DNA of 64,000 bases, from assembly GCF_958450345.1 (NCBI RefSeq), contig NC_088781.1, forward strand, positions 78,319,797 through 78,383,796, written 5' to 3'. A model generated the notes under the pieces. The model searched no databases. It was not told the DNA's origin and saw nothing but the letters and a program-made list of their open reading frames with translations. Origin of the DNA: Calliphora vicina. Lineage: Eukaryota > Arthropoda > Insecta > Diptera > Calliphoridae. Within the stretch, counting starts at the first letter, position 1. Each line of letters begins with the position of its first letter. Positions 21,301 through 32,703 of the stretch are shown in pieces. The position numbers were made by a program, and so were the translations under genes.

Positions 21301-22426
21301 GTTATTGAAACAATTGCATATTTCACACTTGGGTATCGTAAAAACCAAGGCTTTGGCAAGGTCATACATGTGGTGGCCTGGCCTTGATAAGGACATTGAG
21401 GATTTAAATAAAGATTGTGTTCCTTGTCAGGAGCTTCAGGCTAGTCCTGAAAAAGCTAAATTAATTCCTTGGAAGCCAACTGATTCTGTTTGGAGTCGGG
21501 TACACGCCGATTTTGCTGGCCCCATCAAAAATAACTATTTATTCGTAGTCATCGACTCATTCTCAAAATGGGTAGAAGTTTTTTTTACTAAAGATATAAC
21601 TTCTAGTTTTATCATTCGCATAATGAGAAATTTATTTGCACGATATGGCATCATAGACACGTTTGTGTCTGATAATGGACGACAATTCGTCTCAGAAAAG
21701 TTTCAACAATTTTTAAAAAGCAATGGTGTCAGACATATTTTAACAGCTCCTGGCCATCCTGCGACCAATGGACAAGCGGAAAACTTTATAAAAATATTAA
21801 AAAAGTCTATTTATGCAAATCTTAAATCTGATAACCATGCAAATTTGGACACAATTCTCTGTCGATTTTTAGCAGATTATCGCAATGCAAAGCATTGTAC
21901 GACGAATGAGACACCTTCAAATCTTTTTCTCAAGAGAACACCAAAAACAATATTCAGTTTGCTTAAACCACCACTAGTTCAAGATGTAATAATGCGAAGC
22001 CAAAACAAAAGTATTATCAATTACGGGGGAACGCGAAACGTTGAATTTCATGAAGGCGAAAAAGTTTGGGTTCGGGATTACTCAGATCCTAATAAGGCCA
22101 GTTGGTCTTCAGCAACAATTAACAAACAACTTGGCCCAAGAACATACATATGCGTCTTAACTAACAACAATCGTCAAATTAAAAGACATCTTAATCAGAT
22201 ACGAAGTCCAAAACAAAACGTTACAAACAACAACAATTCCACGATGCATGACGAAGCTATCACACATAATGATGTTGCAGATAATACGAACAACACTTTG
22301 CCGACTGAAAGCGACATTGGTCAGACTGAATCAACTCCCAACATACACACACATTACCACCCCGAAGTAGGTACACCTAGGCGTCAATTAAGACCGCGTC
22401 AAGATGGAAAGGTAGTAAAGCCATAA
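18377..22426 (+). CDS. Gypsy Gag-Pol polyprotein, 1349 aa
   Basis: One uninterrupted ORF from ATG 18377. Gag is residues 1-~270 with two CCHC knuckles (CSHCGWKNHSSNEC, CNFCNKIGHLASVC at ~238-275). Aspartic protease has CDTGAP at ~332. Reverse transcriptase has YQDD at ~613. RNase H starts near TTDASNNAVAGVLSH (~760). Integrase has the HHCC finger (HISHLG...CVPCQ, ~980-1018), the catalytic Asp in HADFAGP (~1045), Asp in VSDNGRQF (~1099) and Glu in GQAENFIKIL (~1135), with a C-terminal nucleic-acid-binding region (GEKVWVRDY). There is no env. The fused frame and two-knuckle Gag fit the mag-like branch known from K02A2.6-like annotations. All catalytic residues looked for are present, so it may be functional. 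Confidence 0.93.
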   Translation: MTEDASTTRGITNSANQTSMTTPNQYYATLLPEFTPSREKWTIWKQKLDLHFMELNITEENAKKVTLLKLVGAEAYNTLHSVCSPHAPISLAYKELCTLLYTHYMPPVIIFHERKKFHGATKDSSESVAEWYARVKKLALSCKFDNNLDAFILNQFVMGLPDKIFERMCEEDERLTADEALRKAMILETKLAAKSSEVDVSAVNYIKQRRSKGESRNNKNFRQNNNRDNNNERIKEKKRNTCSHCGWKNHSSNECRYKNSTCNFCNKIGHLASVCRTKSNKINYVSNNSNKQDDDDVNNIFNSVFSISTDGNVSKMYSLSVVIDGTKVAATCDTGAPCILVADSFFKNQKNKTLLKCTTPYVNYSGNKIEIIGEYDASISYLGITKNLKVVVSKSDNPPLLGRTFLRAFGFELLQVNSVNTEGGCDEIIAQIKQKYSNVFNNELGKYRFSEVSLSLKENVTPIFCKPRSLPLAWKDKIETKLRDMIKMDVLEIVDNSDWGTPLVPVLKPNGDFRICADYKVTINKYLNDVKYPLPRIEEIFASLEGGQLFTKLDMSNAYNQLVLDSNSQQLCTWSTHIGTLKVKRLPFGVKTAASIFQKTVENLFRGISHVVVYQDDITITGRNLQEHLQTLDSVLSKLSSAGFTLNEGKCKFFKPEVTYLGFRIDKYGLRKTPERISCIENSPTPTNVTELKAFAGMVNYYSKFVSNFALKMIPLYNLLSKNVKFFWSKECQQAYEQIKKDIISDQVLIHFNANLPIILTTDASNNAVAGVLSHKLPDDSLRPIAFISRALTKSELNYAPIEKEGLAIIFSVSKLRQYLLGNKFTIRTDHKPLLTLFGQTKGIPVMAAARIQRWAVILSGFDYVIEYVKGERNHADGLSRMPQSVVVKDYCEKNYVNFIDSENSMHINFQDIARETQRDPILSKVYEAIQSGTLHKMKDLIFKPFRDKVNELNVEYGCVMWGYRSVIPPKFRQELLKQLHISHLGIVKTKALARSYMWWPGLDKDIEDLNKDCVPCQELQASPEKAKLIPWKPTDSVWSRVHADFAGPIKNNYLFVVIDSFSKWVEVFFTKDITSSFIIRIMRNLFARYGIIDTFVSDNGRQFVSEKFQQFLKSNGVRHILTAPGHPATNGQAENFIKILKKSIYANLKSDNHANLDTILCRFLADYRNAKHCTTNETPSNLFLKRTPKTIFSLLKPPLVQDVIMRSQNKSIINYGGTRNVEFHEGEKVWVRDYSDPNKASWSSATINKQLGPRTYICVLTNNNRQIKRHLNQIRSPKQNVTNNNNSTMHDEAITHNDVADNTNNTLPTESDIGQTESTPNIHTHYHPEVGTPRRQLRPRQDGKVVKP

Positions 22427-22599
22427 ATAAAACTAAATGTTTAACAAAAATTCATGTAACTAAATGTATCACCAATTAAATTTTCGACATGATTTACCCT
22501 AATTATAAAAAAACAAAATTGAATTTGTATTATGATTATTATTTAAAAAAAAACAAAATTGAATTGTTATTATTAGCCTTAAGCAGTGCACCTCAACAA

Positions 22600-22613
22600 A
22601 AAAGGGGGGTGCA
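22600..22613 (+). other. Gypsy polypurine tract
   Basis: AAAAGGGGGGTGCA directly before the 3' LTR, the expected plus-strand primer site. Confidence 0.85.
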
Positions 22614-22809
22614 TGTTATATTCATATAGTATATCAGCTGAATTAATCAATGAGAATAAGTCATAAATCTTACAGCGCTTCTTGTATGTCAACTAATGAA
22701 AGAATATAGATTAAGAATAATGAAATAAAAGTATTCAGTAATCAACCACATTGAGAAGAGGTCGTTTTCATTCATTTCATTCTCCACACTCTCACCTCAC
22801 GACATTACA
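22614..22809 (+). repeat. Gypsy 3' LTR
   Basis: 196 bp, apparently identical to the 5' LTR; followed by the ATTAA duplication. Confidence 0.92.
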
Positions 22810-25218
22810 ATTAATGATGTTTTTTGTCTTGCAGAAAGGTTTCTCTCCGAAAGTAATAAGTATTACTTTTGTAAAACTTGTAGCAGGTTAATAAAAAATA
22901 AGCGAAGGCCAAACATTTGCCTATCTAATGGGCTTGATTTCTCAGACATACCTGAATGCCTGAAAGACTTAACGTCGATAGAAGAACGCCTAGTAACGGC
23001 AAGACTACCATTCATGATAATTGTAGCTCTTGGATATGAAAGACAAAGTCCAATACGATGAGCTGTTGTAAATGTTCCTATTTCAGTTAATGAAACAGTT
23101 ACAGCTCTGCCGAGGACTTTTGACCAAGCACAGGTTATTCAGCTTCATCTTGAATATCTTCATGATTACATGACTGAGACAATAAGACCAGCTAAAGTTA
23201 TTGAAGCTGCTAGACACTTAATAACGACCGATTTATACACTAAACACGGCATAACTATCGACTCCAATTGGTTCGATAGTTTTGCTTCTCAAAATGTTGT
23301 ACCATTTGTTGCCGATCGTCAAGATGAAAATATAATCCACGACATTTTCAACAATCAAAGAGACGATGATGGTAACAATGATAATAATATTGATGAGTTT
23401 AATGTAGAAAATCTTAATCCAGGTGGACAAGAAACTTTGCTCGATAATGTTCCTGTTGAAAATGTTCCCTTACAGAGGGTAATAATGGCTCCCGGAGAAG
23501 GACAACGACCTCTGGATATTGCAATGGATGAAGATTCGGAAGAACTATCATTTGTTACTATTTATGGAGGAACGAAGAGAACGTGTCCGGAAACATACAG
23601 CAAAATTATTAGGTCAGAACTTCGTCGATATTACAGACGTGCATGTAGAATTGACAAGCTACTGTACAGTTACAAAAAGCTGGAACTTTTATCTATAAAG
23701 AGTGCTACATCCATTGCTTTACGCAAGCATACACGATCGACAAATGTCACAGCGGGTAATGCACTTAACGATGCATATATGAACAACCTAATACAACATG
23801 ATGATGGGTATCGAATTTTAAAAGGTGTTCGTTCTTCTCCAGCCCATTGGGAAGCTGAGAAGAAAAAAGCTATTGCAATGATACGACAATTTGGCCTTCC
23901 CACATTTTTTATAACACTTTCTGCTGCAGAAACAAAATGGACAGAACTTTTAGTTATTTTGGCAAAAACTATTGACAATACAGAAATAACTGAAGAAGAT
24001 GCTTCTAATCTGAGTTTTTCAGAAAAGGCTAGACTAATACGTAGTGATTCAATTACTTGTGCACGTTATTTTGATTTCAGATTCCGACAACTCTTTGCAC
24101 TTTTTAAAATGGATAATGGAATTTTTGACAGCCACCATGTAGAAAAGTATTACTGGAGAGTAGAGTTTCAACAAAGAGGCTCTCCACATATACATGGTAT
24201 GTATTGGCTAAAGGATGCTCCAAAAATTGATCTAAACGATCAGGTCACATTCCCGGCTGTAATTGCGTTTATTGATAAGTATATAAGTACTAATGGTAGC
24301 AATCCAAATGTTAGTCAATATATAGATTATCAAAAACATAACCACAATCGGTCCTGCACCAGAGAATACAGAGGAGAAAGAATTTGCCGGTATGGTATCC
24401 CATATCCTCCAATGCCTCAAACGGAAATTCTCACTCCTCTTCCAGAAAGCTTTGAAAATTTAGCTCATCATAAGGAAATGTATGACAGAATACAAAGTCT
24501 CCTTAATTCAAATTTGAGTAATGAGGATATATCTAATTTGAATAACTTTGAACATTTTTTAAGTGACGAGCGCATTAATATGTCGTATGAAGATTATAAA
24601 TTAGCCTTACGTTCATCATTGAAAAAACCAAAAAAATTTGTACATAGAAAATTCGAGGACAAAATGTTAAATGCATATAATCCTACAATATTACCACTAC
24701 ATAGAGCAAATATGGATATACAATTTATATTGGATGCATATGCATGTTGCAGTTATATCGTTAATTATATTAACAAGTCCAATCGCGGAATTTCCAGAAT
24801 TTTACGCGAAGCTGTGGATGAAATAAGAGGTGGAAATTTTTCCATTAAACAAAAACTGCAACACATTGGCCATAAGTTTATTTCGGGATCTGAAATTTCA
24901 GCACAAGAAGCTGCGTATTGTTGTTTGGGAATGCGTCTCTCAGAAAGTAGTAATGCTGATGTATATATAAATACAGGTAAACCCGAAGAAAGAGTTTTAA
25001 TTTTAAGATCTCGTGATCAGCTGCAAAATTTACCTTCTGACTCTACAGATATTTATGTAACAAGTCTCTTAGACCATTACATACAACGACCTGATGAATT
25101 AGAATCATTATGCTTGGCAGATTTTGCAGCATATTATAAGTTTTCTCGAACTGCAAGAAATGTTCAAAACGAAGAAACTTATGAAGAGCACGATGATCTG
25201 GAGGAAAACGATTTATAA
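22810..25218 (+). pseudogene. Helentron Rep (HUH nuclease) domain, unit 1
   Basis: Continues the RepHel frame after the gypsy element. A Cys-rich segment (YYFCKTCSRLIKNKRRP) is followed by a TGA at 23059, then 682 open codons from 23170. This is the Helitron_like_N/Rep region. The two-His motif PHIHG lies in QQRGSPHIHGMYW, and the two-Tyr motif in SYIVNYINKSNRG (~residue 535 of this frame), the pair used in rolling-circle cleavage and joining. A TAA at 25216-25218 separates it from the helicase in the same frame. The same TGA and TAA occur in unit 3, and the TAA in unit 2, so the lesions predate the triplication. Confidence 0.88.
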
Positions 25219-25341
25219 GCCCGATTCTTAAGACTCAAAAACAATAGCGGATTTATCAAAAGGAAAACAAAGCCCAATGTTGTTCGATATAGACGGTACA
25301 ATGTAAATACTCATCGAAGTGATTACTTCAGAGAGTTAATT

Positions 25342-26927
25342 ATGTTATATCATCCCTGGAGGAATGAGGAAGCCGAGCTATTGCAGAATGATAATGAAGT
25401 TTTTTGTAATATTCATAAAGATGCCATTGAATCGAATAGGAGAAGATATGATGTTTTCGAAGAAAGAGAATTGGAATTTGTTCTTGATCATCTAAGAAAT
25501 GAAGATGAAAATAATGGCAATGAAGAAGATGAAAATCCTGCTATTGAGTTTAGAGTTCTTGGTGTACCTGAAATTAATCCAGATATTAATGTACTTAATA
25601 TACCAGAAAACGAACCAACCGAAGAGTCTCCAGAAGGTTCGATTCGTTTAATTAAACTTCCACCTCTTATAGCAGTAGCCGATTTGTTAACAATGGTGAG
25701 ATCTTTAAATAACAAACAAAAGATTTATTTGAGCCATTTGTTACATAGTGTAAAATCGGGAAATATATTTCACGAGTTTGTAGGAGGTGGTGCTGGAGTT
25801 GGTAAAAGTAGATTAATATCTGCTATATATCAGTCAGTCAATTACCGATATAATTATATACCTGGTGCAAACCCAAACCAAATAAAAGTTTTGTTATGTG
25901 CTCCTACCGGAAAGGCAGCATTCGGCATTGGAGGAGCTACACTTCATTCAATGTTTTCACTACCAATAAACCAATCTTCGGGAGAGCTAAGACCACTAAG
26001 CAATGATACAGTCAATACTTTGTACTCAAAATTCATTGATTTAAAACTACTTATCATTGATGAAATTTCAATGGTGGGGTCAAAAATGTTTAGATATCTG
26101 GATGCTAGACTAAAACAGGTATTTAAAACATCCGCACCATTCGGAGGAATTTCGTTGGTAGTGTTTGGGGATCTAAGACAACTTCCACCCGTAGGTGATA
26201 GTTGGATATTTTCGGCACCCTCAAATGATCCATATAGTATTATATATGGATCTTCATTGTGGGATACCTTTAAATATTTTGAACTTACGGAAATTATGCG
26301 CCAAAGAGAAGATCAATCATTTGCTAGAGCTCTAAATAATATGGCATGTGGAAAAATGTCTGAACAAGATATCTCTCTAATGAAATCACGGGAAGTTCTT
26401 GAATCCAATGTTCTTGATGAAGCAATTCATTTGCTTTCTACAAATGTCGAAGTTGATAACTGGAATACCATAAAACTTAACAGGATATCTACTGAAGAAA
26501 TAATTTCATACGCCGATGATAATGTGAAATCAGTGGGACTTTCTCGAGACAATAGGAACCGCATTTTGGAAGGTGTAAAAAGCTTTAAGACCTCAGAGAC
26601 GCAAGGACTTCGGTATGAGTTAAAGCTAAAAACAACAGCAAAATATATGGTTACTGTGAATATTAACACTAGCGATGGTTTAGTCAATGGAGCAACAGGA
26701 CAACTTATGCAAATTGACTTTAACAATGATCGCAAACCATTTACTTTGTGGATTAAATTTCCCGATGCTTCTATTGGAGTTTTAGCTCGGTCACAAAAGC
26801 GACATCCAGACGAAGTTCTTTGGACTCCTATAGATATGTTAGTTCGGTCTTTTCAATATAAACGCAATGAAAGTGTAAACAGTTTCCAGTTGTACCTGCA
26901 GAAGGTATAACTATCCATAAGAGCCAA
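25342..26927 (+). pseudogene. Helentron Pif1-type helicase, unit 1, C-terminus lost
   Basis: In frame with the Rep segment (123 bp apart). Walker A GGGAGVGKSRLI, motif Ia APTGKAAFGIGG, Walker B LLIIDEISMVG and motif III FGDLRQLPPVG are all present, as in the 5'-3' SF1B/Pif1 helicases of Helitrons. A one-base frameshift near 26880 ends the frame at 26910. The correct frame reads ITIHKSQ and is cut at 26927 by the tandem junction, so motifs V-VI and the endonuclease domain are missing in this unit. Confidence 0.88.
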
Positions 26928-27108
26928 TGGAACTGGATGTACATTCGTTAACCACATGTGTTTGAGAAAGGCAGTTCGAACAGTAACCATGAACTCGCAC
27001 GTTGTACATTCGCTGAGGAACTGAAAAACTCAGAAAAACTCTACAAGCACGCAAGTGATGGTGCTGGAAACAGACAAGGCAGGTTTCTGAACGACGAGCT
27101 GGCTCCAT
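26928..27108 (-). pseudogene. BEL#2 3' ORF fragment, unit 2
   Basis: First ~60 codons of the zinc-knuckle ORF (ATG at 27108), cut at the unit junction after the NECTSSSI stretch. A few junction-encoded residues follow before a stop at 26911. Confidence 0.85.
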
Positions 27109-27224
27109 TACTGATCTGAAAGGAAGAATAAACGAAAAAAAAGAAGAAAGTGGGAAATGGATAAGAGGAAGAGTACAATAATAACGTGATTACGGTTTAA
27201 AACTAGACTAAGAGAAGAAATTAG

Positions 27225-28634
27225 CTACTTATCCAAGATTGGCAACCAACAGAGTTTCACTATGAGTCGAGTAACCAAACCACACTGTGTTCGGATATCA
27301 GCTACTCTTATTCTTTTATCCGATCCATGATAGACGGTTTCAATGCGGCCCAATCTCCAATCATTAGGCGGAAGTAATTCATCCTTTACAATAACAAAAT
27401 CTCCCACTAGTAACTCCTTCTTCGGGTAACGCCATTTGTAGCGTTTGTGCAGTTCTTGTAAATAATCTGCTTTCCATCTTTGCGCAAATCGATGATGAAG
27501 AGCCTTTAGTTTCTCCCATCGGTTAAGAAGGGAGATATTCAAGTCATCCTCTGCCATTTCCGGTGGAACCATTATAGGCGCACCTCGTAGAAAGTGTCCG
27601 GCAGTTAATACGTTTAAATCCTCAGGGTCTTCGGTCATCGGAGATAAAGGACGAGAGTTAAGAACGCCTTCAATTCTAACTAAAAGAGTAGAAAATTCTT
27701 CGAAATTAAATTTTTGATTCCCTACAACCTTCCTAAAGTGAAGCTTGAAGCTTTTAACTCCAGCTTCCCACAGGCCTCCCATATGCGGTGCACTAGGTGG
27801 TATGAATTTCCATTCGAAGCCGTGGAGAGCATATTTTTCAGATATCTCTTTAGAAGATTGTCTAAGAAATGCAGCGTATTCATCAAGTAATGCTTTACTT
27901 GCGCCTACAAAATTTGTACCATTATCTGACATGATACGTTTGGGTAAACCACGTCTTCCAACGAATCTGTCAAACGTGGCCAGGAAAGCCTGAGATGAAA
28001 GACTTGAGCATGGTTCAAGGTGAATAGACCTAGTAGCAAAGCATACAAATATACCTGCGTAGCCCTTCATATATGGAAAATTTCTTAGATGGCCGGCCTT
28101 TATCTGAAACGGACCAGCAAAGTCTATCCCCGTAAAGGTAAAAGGCAAGGAGAACGTAGTTCTCTCAGCTGGTAAGGCAGCCATAATCTGAGATAAAACT
28201 CTCTGCTTATAGCGAACACGGATCAAGCACTTGTTTATACATTTTTTAATGGCTCTTTTAAGAGCAGGGATATAGAATTGATATCTCACCATATTCATCA
28301 TCAGTGAAATATTAGCGTGCATTAGATTGTTGTGCATAAAGTTTAGTATCATTTCGCAAAGATTTGATTCATAAGGAATAATTGTCGGATATCTTTCATC
28401 GTAAGTTAAAGATGAGTTAACCAAGCGACCGTTAACTCTAAGAAGTCCATTAGGATCTAAAAACGGGTTCAAAGTAATGAGAGAACTCTTCTTCGAAATC
28501 GGCCTGGAGTTGAACAAATCATCATATTCATCAGCATAGTAAGCCCGTTGAGTCAATTTAATAAGCACCGTTTTTGACCTATTTAGTTCGTTCTGAGAAA
28601 GAGTCTCGGTATGAATTTCACGATTTTTGTTCAT
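27225..28634 (-). CDS. BEL#2 integrase, unit 2 copy
   Basis: 469 codons, same domains as 11125-12534. Residue 92 is Cys, and a Pro-to-Leu change near the C-terminus (VTRLIVK) is unique to this copy. It has no LTRs of its own, so it is a passenger of the tandem unit. Confidence 0.85.
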   Translation of the reverse strand: MNKNREIHTETLSQNELNRSKTVLIKLTQRAYYADEYDDLFNSRPISKKSSLITLNPFLDPNGLLRVNGRLVNSSLTYDERYPTIIPYESNLCEMILNFMHNNLMHANISLMMNMVRYQFYIPALKRAIKKCINKCLIRVRYKQRVLSQIMAALPAERTTFSLPFTFTGIDFAGPFQIKAGHLRNFPYMKGYAGIFVCFATRSIHLEPCSSLSSQAFLATFDRFVGRRGLPKRIMSDNGTNFVGASKALLDEYAAFLRQSSKEISEKYALHGFEWKFIPPSAPHMGGLWEAGVKSFKLHFRKVVGNQKFNFEEFSTLLVRIEGVLNSRPLSPMTEDPEDLNVLTAGHFLRGAPIMVPPEMAEDDLNISLLNRWEKLKALHHRFAQRWKADYLQELHKRYKWRYPKKELLVGDFVIVKDELLPPNDWRLGRIETVYHGSDKRIRVADIRTQCGLVTRLIVKLCWLPILDK

Positions 28635-28879
28635 GTAAGCACCACGTGAAGTGCTCGGTGATATCTCGTAAAACTATTTATGATATAAAATTCATCACCT
28701 GTTTCCTTTCTTGCTCGAGTAACTTGATATCTTGAGGGAGGTAATGCTTCGTTAGCTAATAATTTTTTCAAATTCAATTCCTTATTAGATGACGAAAGAG
28801 TATCTGAATCATTTGTGCAATGAACTTGTAGAACTTTCCTTTGTTCTGATGGTGCCTGTAACGTTTGATTCGAAAATGG

Positions 28880-29221
28880 TCAATGCTCCTGAGCGCTGAG
28901 AAGCCAAATGGGTCCGTGCCACCACAATGGATTTTTCAAAAGCCCCTGCGTATTACAACCTCTATTTCCAAGATCTGCCGGATTTTCAGAAGTGGGCACA
29001 TGTCTCCAGGTAGCATCACCAACATTCTCTATAATCTTGGTAGTTCTATTAGCTACAAATGTTTTCCATGTAGATGGATGGTTTTGAAGCCATGCAAGGA
29101 CAATAGTAGAGTCTGTCCACAGATGGACCGATGCATTTGAAAATAAGCCTTCAGATACGGCGTGCCTTACTTATTTTGAAAGAAGTAGTGCGCCACACAG
29201 TTCTAATCGTGTGGCGCACGA
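28880..29221 (-). pseudogene. BEL#2 RNase H region, unit 2
   Basis: Same broken RNase H stretch (WTDSTIVLAWL, SENPADLGNRG) and quasi-palindrome as in unit 1. Confidence 0.75.
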
Positions 29222-30166
29222 TTAGAATACTAGCGGAGCTACCTTACTCTTTGCCACCAATAAATGTGAACTTCTTTCTTTGGAATTTTCAGACCTAATG
29301 TAAAGAGTGGCACAATATGCCACTTCCGAGGCATCGCAAAACCCATGCAACTGAATTAAATTTTCAGGTTGAAAATTTACCCAGCGTGGTATTCTAATTG
29401 CTTCAATGTGTATGAAATTCTCGATAAACGTGTTCCATTTAACTAAAATGTGCGATTTTACATTTTCGTCCCACTCAACGCCATCTTGCCATAGTTCCTG
29501 AAGGAGAATTTTGGCTTGAATAATTATAGGCGTTAGCCATCCTGCCGGGTCAAAAAGTTTCGCAACGCAAGACAAGATTTGTCTTTTTGTTACATTTTTC
29601 CCAATATTAATCGGTTCTATTTTGTATGTAAAGACATCACTCATTGCGTTCCACCGAATTCCTAGAGTCTTTGTGGAACTTGAATCATAAAATTTCAAAA
29701 AATCGTCATTTAAAAGATTTTCTTTGGGAACGTTATTTAATAATTGCGCATTATTTGCTGTTATTTTCTTCAATGGAAATCCTGCTGAATTAAGAGCGTT
29801 GCATAATTGTTTCTGAGATTCCATTACTGTTTATATTGTGTGTCCCCCTGATAACACATCGTCAACATATGTCTCCTTTCGTAATATTCTTGACGATAAT
29901 GGAAATTTAGTCTCTGTGAAGAAGTGTCCTAATAGCCAGGTAGGGTGCGCAAAGGTTACAGTGGATAACTCGTAATCTTTTATGTATCCTAAGTTATTAT
30001 CTTGGAATAAAATTCTCTGATAGGGTCTATCTGAATCATTAATTACTATTTGACGATACATTTTTTCGATATCGCCATTGAAGACATATTTATATTTCCT
30101 CCAGTTTAATATTATAGTCATTAAATCTGACTGAAGAGTTGGCCCACTATGCAGTATATCATTCAA
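29222..30166 (-). pseudogene. BEL#2 reverse transcriptase, unit 2
   Basis: Copy of 13122-14066 with the YVDD motif and the same separating stop. One private change, FDDSS to FYDSS. Confidence 0.82.
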
Positions 30167-30223
30167 GGAATATGAACTCTTCGTCTTAAGCGATCCATTG
30201 AATACAATGCGGACTTTTGTTGC

Positions 30224-30709
30224 CTAACTTATGCATAACTTATGCATATGGCCTAACTCTATATATTTTTCTAAAATTTTATTATAAACATCCAAAAGAT
30301 CAGCCGTTTTCTTCAAATTTGACTCGATTTGAATGTATTGTTGTTTCGCTTGATAACGGGATGAATTTAAAAACAAAGACTTTGGAAATTCTTGTTTAAA
30401 AGGAAGTTTTACCACATATCGGCCATCCTCCCGCCGATACGTTGTTTTTGAATAATGTTCCTCGCAAAATTTGTCTTCCTCTGATAAAACTGAATTATTC
30501 GAAATTTCCTCTGTTTCCCAAAATGTTCTTAATTGAATACATATATCGTTTGTTTCATTAGGTTTTTCATTAACATCTACTGCAACTAGTGACAATGAGC
30601 TTATCTTGAAGGGTCCATAGATAAACCATCCATAAACAGAATTCAACCTATTTTGAATTCGCTCAGTCAAGAAAGACCTTTTTGATGCAGAGTCAATCAG
30701 TGCTCTAAC
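30224..30709 (-). pseudogene. BEL#2 protease-RT linker, unit 2
   Basis: Copy of 14124-14609, with the same D-S-A motif and internal deletion. Confidence 0.78.
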
Positions 30710-31117
30710 CAAGGTCTATTAATAAGATCTGTGCAACTAAACAGCTGATAATTTTTTGTCCCTTTGTGTTTACATACTGTGTTTGTCAAAATTTGTTTAC
30801 ATTTTTAGAGCGACATTGTATTTTTTTCAAATTTGTTTACTTTTCTAACTTTTAGTGACAAAATTGAAAACTGAAAAAATAAATTAAAAACATAAAAAAA
30901 TAATAAAAAGTGTCGTGAACATATTAAAAACGAAAAAATAAATTAAAAACATAAAAAAATTAATAAAAAATGCGTTACTGCTCTTCAATAGTTATTGAAT
31001 TTCATATATCTAAAAAAATAAATGTATGTTGTTGAAAATAAAATTATATTATGTATGTTTGTTTTGGTAATGTTTTTGACAAGTTCAGTATAGTTTTACA
31101 CAAACAAAATGCCTGTT
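30710..31117. mobile_element. TIR element left part, unit 2
   Basis: Copy of 14610-15017. Only the left terminus is present in this unit. Confidence 0.72.
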
Positions 31118-32698
31118 TATACCCTACACCACCATAGTGGGGAGGGTATTATGCGTTTGTGCAGATGTTTGTAACGTCCAAAAATATTAGTCTAGCACCC
31201 ACCTTAAAGTATACCGATCGACTTAGAATCACTTTCTGAGTCGATTAAACGATGTCCGTCCGTCCGTCTGGTTGGCTGGCTGGCTGTCCATGTAAACCTT
31301 GTGCGCAAAGTACAGGTCGCAATTTTTAATATATTTCGATAAAATTTGGTACATATAATTTTTTCGGCCCAAGGACGAACCCTATTGAAACTGGCTGAAA
31401 TCGGTCCATTATTTCATATAGCCCCCATACAAATGTCCTCCCGAAATTGGACTTTATCGGTCATAAATGTTTATTTATATATGTATCTACACAAATTTCG
31501 CTCCAAATAACTTTTATACATACGAAATTAATGTCACCAAATTTTATTACGATCGGTGCATAATTAGTCATAGCTCCCATATAAGACCCGCTTCCGAAAA
31601 TCACTTTAACGTGCATAAATCTCTTAAAAATGTTGGTATACAGACAAAATTCAATATAAATAACTTTCATAAAGACATAAATCACACGACCTAATTTCAT
31701 GTTGATCGGTCCATAACTGGTCATAGCTCCCTTATAAGGAGTACTTCCGATAATAACTTTAACGTGCATAAATGTCTTAAAAATATAGGTATCCAAATTA
31801 AATTCAACACAAATAAGTTTCATATATATACAAATCATGTCACCTAATTCTATCACTATCGGTCCATAATTAGTCATAGCTCCGATATAAGGCCGTCTTC
31901 CGAAAATCATTTTAACGAGTATTAATGTTTTAACAAAACTGGTATCCAAATAAAATTCAACACAAGTAAGTTTCATATAAACACAAATCATGTAACCTAA
32001 TTTTATCACGATCGGTCCATAATTACTCATATCTCCCTTGTAAGGATCACTTCCGAAAATAACTTTAACGAGCATAAATGTCGTACAAATATAGGTATCC
32101 AACTGAAATTCAACTAAAATAAGTTTCACATATACACAAATCACATCACCTATTTCTATAACTATCGGTCCATAATTAGTCATAGCTCGATATAATGCCC
32201 ACTTCCTAAAATCACGTTAACGGGCAATATTGTCTTAAAAAATCTTTTATACATATAAAATTTAACACAAATAAGTTTCATATAAACACAAATCATGTCA
32301 CCTAATAATATGACGATTGGCTCACACGTCCGCTTTTTTGCAAAATCGGTGTATATAGAGTAAACTCCAATAAATATACATATCTTTTAAAATGTATATA
32401 AATAGCTAAAAGGGTGTTTGTTTTAATATCCCACATATGGGTTGTGGACTCCATGAAACAAAATATCCTATAAATTGCTTTCAGAGTCCACAGACCACAT
32501 GTGGGCTTGAAAATTGTTTGGCTGTGGACTGTTAACGTGCATAAAAATGCTTAAAAACTGTAGGTATACAAATAAAATTCTTCTCATGAACTCCAAAAAC
32601 AGGTAAATAATTAGCACGTGCAAAATAAGTGCCCAATTACAGATATATTTACCTGTATATTATTCAAACGAATGAAATATTCCTCAACAGATACAGGT
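31118..32698 (+). mobile_element. Helentron 5' region, unit 2
   Basis: Copy of 15018-16598, including the 153-bp repeats (31540-32315) and the hairpin near 32430-32505. It is joined directly to Rep coding sequence at 32699-32703. Confidence 0.75.
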
Positions 32699-32703
32699 AC
32701 GGC

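Larger units (their letters stand above)
17958..22809 (+). mobile_element. Complete Ty3/gypsy element (mag-like), 4,852 bp
   Basis: The two 196-bp LTRs (17958-18153, 22614-22809) start TGTTATATTC and end CGACATTACA, and I found no difference between them. The target duplication is ATTAA (17953-17957 and 22810-22814); unit 3 shows the empty site at 43487-43492. The single gag-pol ORF is intact. This is the youngest insertion in the window and is absent from units 2 and 3, so it landed after the triplication or was lost from the others. Confidence 0.93.
10828..26927. repeat. Tandem unit 1 (16,100 bp including gypsy)
   Basis: First of three head-to-tail units. It starts at TGGAACTGGATG inside the BEL#2 3' ORF and ends at AAGAGCCAA inside the Helentron helicase. 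Without the gypsy element and its duplicated 5 bp (4,857 bp) it would be 11,243 bp, which is 19 bp more than unit 3. Confidence 0.9.
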
